NCBI GenBank assembly: GCA_036388295.1
Contig: DASVSC010000174.1
Location: forward strand, 1-28,386
Direction of reading: 5' to 3'
Length of the DNA: 28,386 nucleotides
DNA from: RYN-431 sp036388295
Lineage (GTDB): Bacteria; Planctomycetota; Phycisphaerae; Tepidisphaerales; Tepidisphaeraceae
A program made the translations under genes and the position numbers. This document shows, one piece after another, positions 14,727 to 22,128 of this stretch. The notes under the pieces were generated by a model. The model saw nothing but the letters and a program-made list of their open reading frames with translations. It ran no database searches and was not told the DNA's origin. Numbering within the stretch: the stretch's first letter is position 1; each line of letters opens with the position of its first letter.

Positions 14727-15563
14727 CTATGCCCGCCGCAATTTTGCTGCCGCAAGGGCGATCAGGAAAATCACGAACATCACCAGCACAATCGCCGACC
14801 CGGCTGGGATGGCGCGGGCCGTGCCGCTGACGAATAAACCGCCCCACGCGCCCGCCAGCGCGACTGCGATCGACACACCAATGACCCCAGCCAGCCGGCG
14901 GCTGAGCAAATTCGCGGTCGCGGCCGGCAGCACCAGCAGGGCCGTCACCAGCACACTGCCGACCACGCGGATGCCCGTCACGATCACCAGCGCCAGCATG
15001 GCCATCAGCAGATAGTGCACGAACGTGGTCCGCACGCCGCTGGTGCGGGCCAGCAGCGGGTCGACGCAGTAGGCGATCAGTTCCTTGCCCAGCAGCACCG
15101 CCAGCGTCGCCACCGCCACGGCCACGCCGACGGACGCCAGGGCGTAGGTCCGCCCGACACCGCGCATCTGGCCGAACAGTAGGTTGTCAAAGCCCGCCGG
15201 CGACGCGTGATACCGCGCGACGTACAGGTGCTGGCCGATAAAGCCCCAGGCCAGGCTGGCGACGAGGAAGATGCCGATCGCCGCGTCGCTCGTCACGCGC
15301 GAAGAGTCCGTCAGCCAGCCGATCGCCAGTGCGGTGCCGAAGCAGAACAGCGTGACCAGCAGGTACGGCAACCCGTCGGCATGCGCCAACGACGGGAACG
15401 CCACCATCAGCATCCACGCCGTCCCGGCCCCGCCGAAACCGCTGTGGCTGATGCCTTCGCCCATAAACGCCCAGCGCCGCGCGACGACGAACACGCTCAG
15501 AATCGCGCACGACACGGCCATCGCACCGGCAGCGGCGTAAGCGTTGAGCGTGGAAGGGTCCAT
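14727..15563 (-). CDS. Zinc/manganese ABC transporter permease (ZnuB/MntB family)
   Basis: This 278-residue membrane protein belongs to the ABC-3 permease family, which imports zinc, manganese or iron. It has about eight hydrophobic segments. Family marks are the N-terminal RRWAFMGEGISHSGFGGAG, the DSSRVTSDAAIG(I) region with the cytoplasmic coupling part, LLFGQMRGV, and VLVTALLVLPAATANLL, the long conserved segment near residues 213-235. It pairs with the ATPase encoded just upstream, with a 105-bp gap filled partly by repeats. The sequence does not tell which metal is carried. No Shine-Dalgarno sequence precedes the ATG. Confidence 0.9.
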   Translation of the reverse strand: MDPSTLNAYAAAGAMAVSCAILSVFVVARRWAFMGEGISHSGFGGAGTAWMLMVAFPSLAHADGLPYLLVTLFCFGTALAIGWLTDSSRVTSDAAIGIFLVASLAWGFIGQHLYVARYHASPAGFDNLLFGQMRGVGRTYALASVGVAVAVATLAVLLGKELIAYCVDPLLARTSGVRTTFVHYLLMAMLALVIVTGIRVVGSVLVTALLVLPAATANLLSRRLAGVIGVSIAVALAGAWGGLFVSGTARAIPAGSAIVLVMFVIFLIALAAAKLRRA

Positions 15564-15642
15564 GGGGAGGAAATCCGAATGACGAAATCAGAAACCCGAA
15601 GAGAACGACCCGAATACTGATGTTACAGGATCGACTCGTGTA

Positions 15643-15695
15643 GAGAGCCGCCGGGCTCTGCCCGGCTTTTATCGCGGCAGAGCCGCGATGCTCTC
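15643..15695. repeat. Compound palindrome at the 3' end of the ATPase gene
   Basis: Outer arms GAGAGC (15643-15648) and GCTCTC (15690-15695) enclose two hairpins: GCCGGGC (15650-15656) with GCCCGGC (15660-15666), and ATCGCGG (15671-15677) with CCGCGAT (15683-15689). The structure would fold as a three-way junction. The ATPase stop codon at 15669-15671 lies inside it. Confidence 0.7.
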
Positions 15696-16532
15696 CTGAG
15701 CTTCTTCGGGTTCGGTCAATACTATCCGTTTCACGTTCCTGATTTCGTTCCCCGGACTGTCGTGTTCGCAACAATTCATTGCGTTCTGCGGCGCGCCCAC
15801 GCCCATCGCCGCGACGTCGCAGCCGAACAAGTTGTAGACGACGTCGGCCGGCAGATGGCGGGGCGTGTCGTGGTAGTGCAGGTGCAGGTTCAAACAGGCC
15901 ACGCGGTCGCTGACGGCCGTTACCGCGCGCAGATCATGGCTGACCAGCAGCAGCGTTAAACCGAGATCTGCTTTCAACTGCGTAATCAGGTTCACGAAAT
16001 CGCGTTGGCCGCGGCTGTCCACGCCCGTGGTCGGCTCGTCCAGCACCAGCACGCGTGGCCGTGGGGCCAGCGCGCGGGCGATCAGCGCCCGTTGCAGTTG
16101 CCCGCCCGATAAATCGTTCGCCGGGCGGTGTGCGATCGCGGTCAGGCCGACGCGGTCGATCAGTTCGTCGACGAACCGCAGGTCCTCTTTGGCGTGCGAC
16201 CGCAGCAGGCCCGTTTTGCCCGCCAGCCCGAGCGTCACCAGCCGGCGCACGTCCAGCGGGAAGTTCGCCGCCAGTTGGGGTTTCTGAGGCAGATAGCCGA
16301 TCAAGTCACCGCGTGCGACGGCCTTGCGAGGGGGCAAGCCATCGATCTCAATCGTCCCGCGCTGCGGCTTCAGCAGGCCCAGCAGCAGCTTGATCAGCGT
16401 GGTCTTCCCGCCGCCGTTCGGCCCGATCAGCCCCAGCGTGGTGCCGGCTTCAACGGGCAGCGTGACGCCGCAGAGCGCGGCGTCGCGCCCGTAGGCGAAA
16501 TCGAGGTCGCGGATGTCGATCAGCGCGGGCAT
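15669..16532 (-). CDS. Zinc/manganese ABC transporter ATP-binding protein (ZnuC/MntA family)
   Basis: The 287-residue ATPase drives the importer whose permease is encoded next to it. It has Walker A GPNGGGKTT (37-45), the Q-loop in LPQKP (Gln83), the signature LSGGQ (141-145), Walker B VLVLDEP (161-167) and the H-loop His199. After the core come NLHLHYHD (215-222) and a cysteine/histidine-rich stretch ending NCCEHD (253-258), a common form in zinc-linked members. The last 25-30 residues are encoded by DNA resembling intergenic repeat and may be non-functional. It is preceded by a good promoter with a predicted leader of only a few bases. Confidence 0.93.
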   Translation of the reverse strand: MPALIDIRDLDFAYGRDAALCGVTLPVEAGTTLGLIGPNGGGKTTLIKLLLGLLKPQRGTIEIDGLPPRKAVARGDLIGYLPQKPQLAANFPLDVRRLVTLGLAGKTGLLRSHAKEDLRFVDELIDRVGLTAIAHRPANDLSGGQLQRALIARALAPRPRVLVLDEPTTGVDSRGQRDFVNLITQLKADLGLTLLLVSHDLRAVTAVSDRVACLNLHLHYHDTPRHLPADVVYNLFGCDVAAMGVGAPQNAMNCCEHDSPGNEIRNVKRIVLTEPEEAQESIAALPR

Positions 16533-16540
16533 CGGTTGTG

Positions 16541-16569
16541 ACTATAGCTGATATGCAAGTCACTGTCAT
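16541..16569 (-). promoter_or_regulatory. Promoter and possible metalloregulator operator of the ABC importer
   Basis: On the minus strand ATGACA (16569-16564), a 17-nt spacer and TATAGT (16546-16541) form a near-consensus sigma-70 promoter; the predicted start is about 2 nt before the ATG at 16532. GTGACT (16538-16543) and AGTCAC (16558-16563) are an inverted repeat spanning the -10 and spacer, which would suit a Zur- or MntR-type repressor. The match to any known operator is not established. Confidence 0.5.
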
Positions 16570-16584
16570 TTCGACGTTCCCGTT

Positions 16585-16612
16585 CCCTTCTCCCGGCCGC
16601 AGCGGGACAAGG
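16585..16612. repeat. Degenerate CCCTTCTCCCGG hairpin upstream of gyrA
   Basis: CCCTTCTCCCGGCCGCAG followed by CGGGACAAGG is an imperfect version of the hairpin core found at 203-233, 19509-19535 and in the 27602-27747 element. It lies between the divergent ATPase and gyrA genes. Confidence 0.4.
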
Positions 16613-16656
16613 CGTTGGCGGCCGTTCTCACGCTGGTGGATAACCCCTTTTTCGGG

Positions 16657-16662
16657 TACAAT
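16657..16662 (+). promoter_or_regulatory. Candidate -10 element for gyrA
   Basis: TACAAT stands out in the GC-rich leader 64 nt upstream of the gyrA ATG. No good -35 hexamer is seen at the right distance. GGTGGATAA at 16635-16643 differs by one base from a reversed DnaA box, so DnaA might bind here. Confidence 0.35.
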
Positions 16663-16726
16663 TCGCCTTCGCCGGTCGAAAGGTGTCGACGGTGGTTTGA
16701 CCCTGTTTTTACTGAAGAAAATACGC

Positions 16727-19489
16727 ATGTCCGACCCCATCACGCCGCCGCCGGAACAGCCGCTCGAGCGCATCGAAGAATTGAACATCGAGCGCGAGCT
16801 TCAGGAAAGCTATCTCACGTACGCCATGAGCACGATCATGGACCGGGCCCTGCCCGACGTGCGCGACGGCCTGAAGCCTTCTCAGCGGCGGATTCTGGTC
16901 GCCATGAACGACCTGAACCTCACGCCCGGCCGCAAGCATTTGAAGTGCGCCAAGATCGCCGGCAACACCAGCGGCGACTACCACCCGCACGGCGAAGCAA
17001 TCGTTTATCCGACCCTCGTCCGCATGGCACAGGACTGGTCGATGCGCCACAAGCTCATCGACGGCCAGGGCAACTTCGGCAGCGCCGACGGCGATAACGC
17101 CGCCGCCATGCGTTACACCGAAGCCCGCATGGCCTCGCCCATGGTCGACATGCTGGCCGACCTGAATCTGGACACCGTCGACTTCCAGCCCAACTACGAC
17201 GAACGCCTGATGGAGCCGACCGTCCTGCCCGGGCGGTTCCCGAATCTGCTCGTCAACGGCTCCACCGGCATCGCCGTCGGCATGGCGTGCAACCACCTGC
17301 CGCATAACTTGCGCGAAATCTGCGACGCCATCGTGCGCGTGATCGACAACCCGCAGATCCAACTCGGCGAGCTGATGAGCGACGTGGTCGACGAAGCGGG
17401 CAAAGTCGTCCAGCTCGGCGTCAAAGGCCCCGACTTTCCCGCCGGCGGCATCATCTGCGGCGTCGACGGCATCGTGAACGGCTACGCCACCGGCCGCAGC
17501 CGCGTCACGCTGCGCTGCAAGCTGCACGTGGAAGAAAAAGGGACGCGCAAAAGCATCGTCATCGACGAAATGCCCTACGGCGTGATGCGTAAGAGCATTA
17601 TCGAAGCCCTGGCCGAATCGGCCAAGATCGGCCGCATTTCAGACGTCTCGGCCGCTAATGACGAATCCGGCCGCCTGCACAAATGCCGCATCGTCATCGA
17701 CCTGAAGCGCGACGGCGACCCGGACGTGGTCATCAACCAGCTGTACCAGTTCACGCCCGCGCAGGTGACCGTCAGCATGATCAACATCGCGCTGGTGAAC
17801 CGCCAGCCGCGCACGATGGGGCTGAAGGAGCTGATCCAGCACTTCATCGCGCACCGCTTCGAAGTCATCACCCGCCGCACGAAGTTCCTGCTGCGAAAGG
17901 CCCAGCAGCGCGGCCACATTCTGGAAGGCCTGATCTTCGCGGTGCTGGACATCGACGAAGTCGTCCGCCTGATCCGCAGCAGCAAGACGCGCGAAGAGGC
18001 GATCGAAAAACTGCGTCAGCGTGCCTTCCGCATTCCGCCCGGCCACCCGTCCGCGCCGACGCTGCCGAAGGTGTTGTACGACCGCGCTGGCGACCCGAAT
18101 GACGCCGCCGCTGGCTGGCTGCTCAGCCAAGCACAGGCCGAGGCGATCGGTGCACTGCGCCTCATCCAACTCGTCGGCCTGGAAATCGAACAGCTGGTCA
18201 AAGACTACGCCAAGATCGTCGAGGAAATCGAAGGCTACGAACGCATCCTCGCCGACGACCGCCTGAAGTACGACATCATCCGCGAAGACACGATCGAAAT
18301 CCGCGACAAGTACGGCGACGACCGTCGCACCGAGATCGACCCGTTCGCCGGCGGCGTGGTCGACATGGAAGCGCTGATCGCCAAGGAAGACGTCGTCGTC
18401 ACCCTCAGCCACAGCGGCTACGTGAAGCGATTGCGCACGGACACGTACGTGGCCCAGGGCCGTGGCGGCCGCGGCATCAAGGGCGGCGAAACGCGCGAGA
18501 ACGACTTCATCGAACACCTGTTCGTCGCCAACACGCACGACTATCTGCTGTTCTTCACCAACACCGGCCGAGTGTTCGAGAAGCGCGTGTTCGACGTGCC
18601 CGAAATGAGCCGCACCAGCGTCGGCCGGGCGGCGGCGAACCTGATGGATTTCCAGGCGGGCGAAAAAATCGCCAACGTGCTGGCGATCAAGGATTTCGAA
18701 AAGGCCGAGCAATACCTGATGTTCGCCACCGCCAAGGGCGTGGTGAAAAAGACCGCGCTCAGCGCCTACGGCAACATCCGCACGAACGGCATCATCGCCA
18801 TCAGCCTGGACGAGGGCGACGAACTGATCGGCGTCGAAATCACCAACGGCCAGGACCACATTATCCTCGGCACCAAGAGCGGCCTGGCGATTCGCTTCGA
18901 GGAAAGCGATGTCCGCGCCATGGGCCGTCCCGCCGGCGGCGTCACCGGCGCCCGCTTCAAGCGCGACGGCGACCGCGTGGTCAGCATGATCGTCGTGCCC
19001 AACGGCGACAATACCAACTGCACGCTGCTCACCGCCTGCGTCAACGGCTTCGGCAAGCGCACGCCGCTGGGCGAATACCCGGTCAAAGGCCGCGGCACGC
19101 GCGGCGTGATCAACATCGACGCCAGCGACCGCAACGGCGACGTCGTCGGCATCAAGAGCGTGTGCGACACCGACGAACTGATGCTGATTACCGAGAACGG
19201 CATCCTGATCCGCACCCGCATCAACGAGATCCGCGAAACCGGCCGCAACGCCGCGGGCGTTCGCCTGATTCGCATCGACAGCGGCGACCGCCTGGTGGCG
19301 ATGGCGAAGATCGACGTGCAGACCACCGAGGCCGACAAACCCGTCACCGAAGACGGGCAGACCGAGGCGCAGGTGGCCGAGGAGATCAAGGCCGAAGCCG
19401 CGGAAGACGCGGTTGAAAGCGGCGGGGCACAGGACGCGGACGTGCCGGACGCGGACGACACGGACTCGGATAAGTCGCCGACGGCGTAG
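16727..19489 (+). CDS. gyrA: DNA gyrase subunit A
   Basis: GyrA is the DNA-cleaving subunit that, with GyrB, introduces negative supercoils. The 920-residue start at 16727 gives the normal N-terminus leading to ELNIERELQESYLTYAMSTI; the longer frame upstream has no start signal. The breakage-reunion domain holds the catalytic Tyr130 in AAMRYTEARM. The quinolone-contact region reads YHPHGEAIVYPTLV: Ala91 and Pro95 replace the serine and acidic residue of E. coli positions 83 and 87. The C-terminal beta-pinwheel (about 525-850) carries a degenerate GyrA box, AQGRGGRGIKGG. The tail is strongly acidic. gyrB is not in the window. ParC is the alternative, but the pinwheel and length favour GyrA. 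Confidence 0.94.
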   Translation: MSDPITPPPEQPLERIEELNIERELQESYLTYAMSTIMDRALPDVRDGLKPSQRRILVAMNDLNLTPGRKHLKCAKIAGNTSGDYHPHGEAIVYPTLVRMAQDWSMRHKLIDGQGNFGSADGDNAAAMRYTEARMASPMVDMLADLNLDTVDFQPNYDERLMEPTVLPGRFPNLLVNGSTGIAVGMACNHLPHNLREICDAIVRVIDNPQIQLGELMSDVVDEAGKVVQLGVKGPDFPAGGIICGVDGIVNGYATGRSRVTLRCKLHVEEKGTRKSIVIDEMPYGVMRKSIIEALAESAKIGRISDVSAANDESGRLHKCRIVIDLKRDGDPDVVINQLYQFTPAQVTVSMINIALVNRQPRTMGLKELIQHFIAHRFEVITRRTKFLLRKAQQRGHILEGLIFAVLDIDEVVRLIRSSKTREEAIEKLRQRAFRIPPGHPSAPTLPKVLYDRAGDPNDAAAGWLLSQAQAEAIGALRLIQLVGLEIEQLVKDYAKIVEEIEGYERILADDRLKYDIIREDTIEIRDKYGDDRRTEIDPFAGGVVDMEALIAKEDVVVTLSHSGYVKRLRTDTYVAQGRGGRGIKGGETRENDFIEHLFVANTHDYLLFFTNTGRVFEKRVFDVPEMSRTSVGRAAANLMDFQAGEKIANVLAIKDFEKAEQYLMFATAKGVVKKTALSAYGNIRTNGIIAISLDEGDELIGVEITNGQDHIILGTKSGLAIRFEESDVRAMGRPAGGVTGARFKRDGDRVVSMIVVPNGDNTNCTLLTACVNGFGKRTPLGEYPVKGRGTRGVINIDASDRNGDVVGIKSVCDTDELMLITENGILIRTRINEIRETGRNAAGVRLIRIDSGDRLVAMAKIDVQTTEADKPVTEDGQTEAQVAEEIKAEAAEDAVESGGAQDADVPDADDTDSDKSPTA

Positions 19490-19508
19490 AGGCGTAGAAG
19501 CTCTCGCT

Positions 19509-19535
19509 CCCGCTCCCGGCCGCAACGGGAGAGGG
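19509..19535. repeat. Degenerate CTCCCGG hairpin downstream of gyrA
   Basis: CCCGCTCCCGGCCGCAAC is followed by GGGAGAGGGGA, another imperfect copy of the palindromic core. It begins about 20 bp after the gyrA stop and may also slow or end transcription. Confidence 0.45.
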
Positions 19536-19556
19536 GACCGGACGGCTTGCCTCGAC

Positions 19557-19562
19557 TACGAT
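19557..19562 (+). promoter_or_regulatory. Candidate -10 element for leaderless CPBP gene transcript
   Basis: TACGAT ends 6 nt before the ATG at 19569 and no ribosome-binding site is present. No -35 match is seen at 17 nt. Confidence 0.35.
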
Positions 19563-19568
19563 CGCGGC

Positions 19569-21023
19569 ATGTCTTTTGATCCCGCGTTGCCGCCGCCGTA
19601 TCCGGAATCCGCGCCGTCTTCGTTTCGCCTTCGGCCGACGGCGGTGATCGCCTGGGGTGTGATCCTGCTCGTCTGCGTCGCGCTGCCGGTGCTGCGGGCG
19701 CGGCATACGACCGCGACGACCGCAACGCAGACGACTCAACCGGCGGCGGGCCAGTCCGCCACGCGGCCGGCCGAGCGGGGCGTCGTGGACTTCCAGACAC
19801 GGCTGCTCGGCCGGTACACCATCGGGTCGGCCCGGCTGTTGCCCGGCGCGATCGAGGCGGCAAAGAACGCCGTCGGCGAAGCGTCGCCGACGCCGGAAGG
19901 GCGGATCGCCATGGCGATCACGGCCGGCGAACTGAGCGGGCCGGACGCGGCAATCGAACGGCTTCAAACCATCGACGATCCGGACGCCGCGACGTTTCGC
20001 GCGTTCTATGAAGCCCAACCCCGCGGCAGCCCGCCAACGACTGCCAGCCGGCCGGCGACGTCGCCGGTCGTTGTCGTTGACGATGCGCGTCTGACTGTCG
20101 CCCCGGCGACCGCCCCGGTTGATTTAGCCGCGCTTCGGCCGCGCTTCGGCTGGTTCGCCGAACTGGCCGAAGCGCACGGCAAGCCCGACACCGACCCGAA
20201 CCGCGCGGCCGTGCTGGGCGCGGCGCGGCAGACCGTTTACGCCGTCCTCGGTGCCTTCACGCTGATCGCCTTGGCGGGCTTGGTCGGCTTCGGCCTGTTC
20301 ATCACGGCGATCGTGTTGCTGGCACTCGGCAAGCTCACGTTCTCCGTCGAACGCCCGGCGGGACCGGCCCACGTGTACGTCGAGGCATTCGCCATTTACC
20401 TCGGCGGTCTTGTCCTCGCGAGCGTAGTGATCGGCCTGCTGATCAAGGACGCAGGTTTTGGCACGCAGATCGTCGGTTTGGGCGGCGTGGCGTTACTGGC
20501 GGCGCTCTGGCCGCTGCTGCGCGGCGTGTCGTGGCCGGTGCTGCAACGCGATTGGGGCATCCACACCGGCCGCGGCGTGGTGGTCGAAGCGTTGGCCGGC
20601 ATCGGCGGGTATTTGGCGGGCCTTCCGATCATGTTCGTCAGTCTGCTGATCACGGTCGGGCTGATGCGTCTGGCCCAGACTGACGCCACACACCCGATCG
20701 CGCAGGAGATCAACATCGGCCCCGTCTGGATGCTCTATCTGGTCGCGGCCGTGTTCGCGCCGCTGACGGAAGAGTTGCTCTTCCGTGGCGCGCTGGTGTC
20801 ACACCTGCGGGCCGGCATGGGCGTGGTGATGGCGGCCGTCATTAGCGGCGTCGTCTTCGCCGCGGTCCACCCGCAGGGCTGGGTCGCGATCCCGGTGCTC
20901 GGCAGCATCGGCGCGGTGATGGCCCTGGTGCGGCAGTGGCGTGGGTCGCTGATCGCGTCGATCGCGGCGCACGCCCTGAACAACGGGTTCGTCATCACGC
21001 TGCTGGTGCTGGCGACACGGTAA
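19569..21023 (+). CDS. CPBP-family intramembrane glutamic protease homologue
   Basis: The 484-residue protein begins at the ATG at 19569; the frame is open upstream into gyrA without start signals. One hydrophobic helix (about 26-46) is followed by a soluble alanine/threonine-rich region (about 47-225) with no recognisable domain, then multiple membrane segments. The C-terminal CPBP (Abi/CAAX protease-like) domain has EELLFRG (Glu401, Glu402, Arg406), FAAVH (His434) and HALNNG (His468, Asn472), the four conserved motifs of the Rce1-like fold. Substrates are unknown; family roles include peptide maturation. It is convergent with the TadG-like gene, 4 bp apart. Confidence 0.88.
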   Translation: MSFDPALPPPYPESAPSSFRLRPTAVIAWGVILLVCVALPVLRARHTTATTATQTTQPAAGQSATRPAERGVVDFQTRLLGRYTIGSARLLPGAIEAAKNAVGEASPTPEGRIAMAITAGELSGPDAAIERLQTIDDPDAATFRAFYEAQPRGSPPTTASRPATSPVVVVDDARLTVAPATAPVDLAALRPRFGWFAELAEAHGKPDTDPNRAAVLGAARQTVYAVLGAFTLIALAGLVGFGLFITAIVLLALGKLTFSVERPAGPAHVYVEAFAIYLGGLVLASVVIGLLIKDAGFGTQIVGLGGVALLAALWPLLRGVSWPVLQRDWGIHTGRGVVVEALAGIGGYLAGLPIMFVSLLITVGLMRLAQTDATHPIAQEINIGPVWMLYLVAAVFAPLTEELLFRGALVSHLRAGMGVVMAAVISGVVFAAVHPQGWVAIPVLGSIGAVMALVRQWRGSLIASIAAHALNNGFVITLLVLATR

Positions 21024-21027
21024 CGCG

Positions 21028-22128
21028 TTACTTGACGGTCGCGATAGGCGGCACGAGCGCCGACCCGCCGCCAGTCGGCTCGACCGGAATCGGCAGCAGG
21101 GACGTGTAATTCACCGTGCCGCTCGACATGTTCAGCGTGCTGCAGACGATCGAACCGGTAACGCCACCGGCCGCGGTAATGTTCACCGGGCTTTGCGGGG
21201 CGTAGATGATCGCGCGCAGGGGATTGCTGTTCGAAAGGTTCACGCCCGCGCCGCTGGTCATGTAGATTGTCAGTTTGTAGTTGCCGGTGTTGACGACGCA
21301 GGTGCCGCCGATGTTGATGTTCCCGCTGCAGTAGATGGTCGTGTCGCCGACCAGGTTCAGCACGGCGGTGCCGTCCAGGGTCACTTGCGAGGCGTAGAAG
21401 TTGCCCGCAACGGGGTACGCGTTGGAACTGAAGCTGTAGGAGACGGGCGTGACACCGGTGGGCATGGGGACGGTCGCACAGGCGACGTTGGCGGACATCA
21501 TGATCTTGCTGCCGGTGACGGTGCCGGAGGGTGCGGTGCCGCGGTAGAGGGCGTCGCCGCTCACTTGTGCCGAGCCGTTGATGTTATAGGTGCCGTTGGA
21601 GACGGCCAGCACGGTGCCGGATTCGGTGTTGACGCGCCGGATGCTCGTGCCCGGCGACAGGTTCATGCCGCCCAGGGCGATCACGCCGATCGGCAGCGGC
21701 GGACGGCTGGCGACGGAGACGGCCCTGACGTTCACTGCATTCAGGCCCAACGTCGTGCCGAAAAGCAGCGGCACGGTGCGTTGCCCGATCACCCGCACGG
21801 CGGTCTTGTTCGTCGCGCTGACGGCGAACTCGCGCGTGGTGTAATTCCATGTCCCTTGCTCGACGTTCGCCGCAGCTAAGGAAAAATAAGACCCGTCAAC
21901 GGAGTTCTGCACCGCTGATTCCTGAGCGCGGGTGACGGCGGAGTTGGTGCTGAAGCCGGTGGCGGCGTACCGGGCGGCGGCGTCGACGGCGTCCTGCAGT
22001 TCGGTCTTGGCCGTCTGCACCCGGCCCCAGTCGACGGCCAGCGAGATCACGCCGAGCATCACGACCAGGAACACCGAAGCGTACGCGATCGCCATCCCCT
22101 GATTGTTCGCGCGCCGGAGGGCCATCAT
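21028..22128 (-). CDS. TadG-like pilus-associated protein, second of pair
   Basis: This 366-residue protein starts at the ATG at 22128, which overlaps the upstream gene's stop as ATGA. Its N-terminus has the TadG-like layout: a short basic segment, a hydrophobic helix (about 11-34) and AVDWGRVQTAKTELQDAVDAAARYAA, the helical motif following the membrane anchor. The rest is a long, serine/threonine/asparagine-rich beta-type region (about 90-366) with short strands such as NLVGDTTIYCSGNINIGGTCVVNTG, giving a likely beta-helix-like surface domain. TadG-type proteins belong to Flp pilus systems. No TadA, TadB or RcpC gene is in the window, so the pair may act elsewhere or be secreted. Confidence 0.72.
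   Translation of the reverse strand: MMALRRANNQGMAIAYASVFLVVMLGVISLAVDWGRVQTAKTELQDAVDAAARYAATGFSTNSAVTRAQESAVQNSVDGSYFSLAAANVEQGTWNYTTREFAVSATNKTAVRVIGQRTVPLLFGTTLGLNAVNVRAVSVASRPPLPIGVIALGGMNLSPGTSIRRVNTESGTVLAVSNGTYNINGSAQVSGDALYRGTAPSGTVTGSKIMMSANVACATVPMPTGVTPVSYSFSSNAYPVAGNFYASQVTLDGTAVLNLVGDTTIYCSGNINIGGTCVVNTGNYKLTIYMTSGAGVNLSNSNPLRAIIYAPQSPVNITAAGGVTGSIVCSTLNMSSGTVNYTSLLPIPVEPTGGGSALVPPIATVK

Noticed and set aside
17639..19525. Long open frame opposite gyrA on the minus strand
   Set aside because: The frame arises from GC-rich codon structure; its translation is valine/aspartate/alanine-rich low complexity, and gyrA on the other strand is certain.
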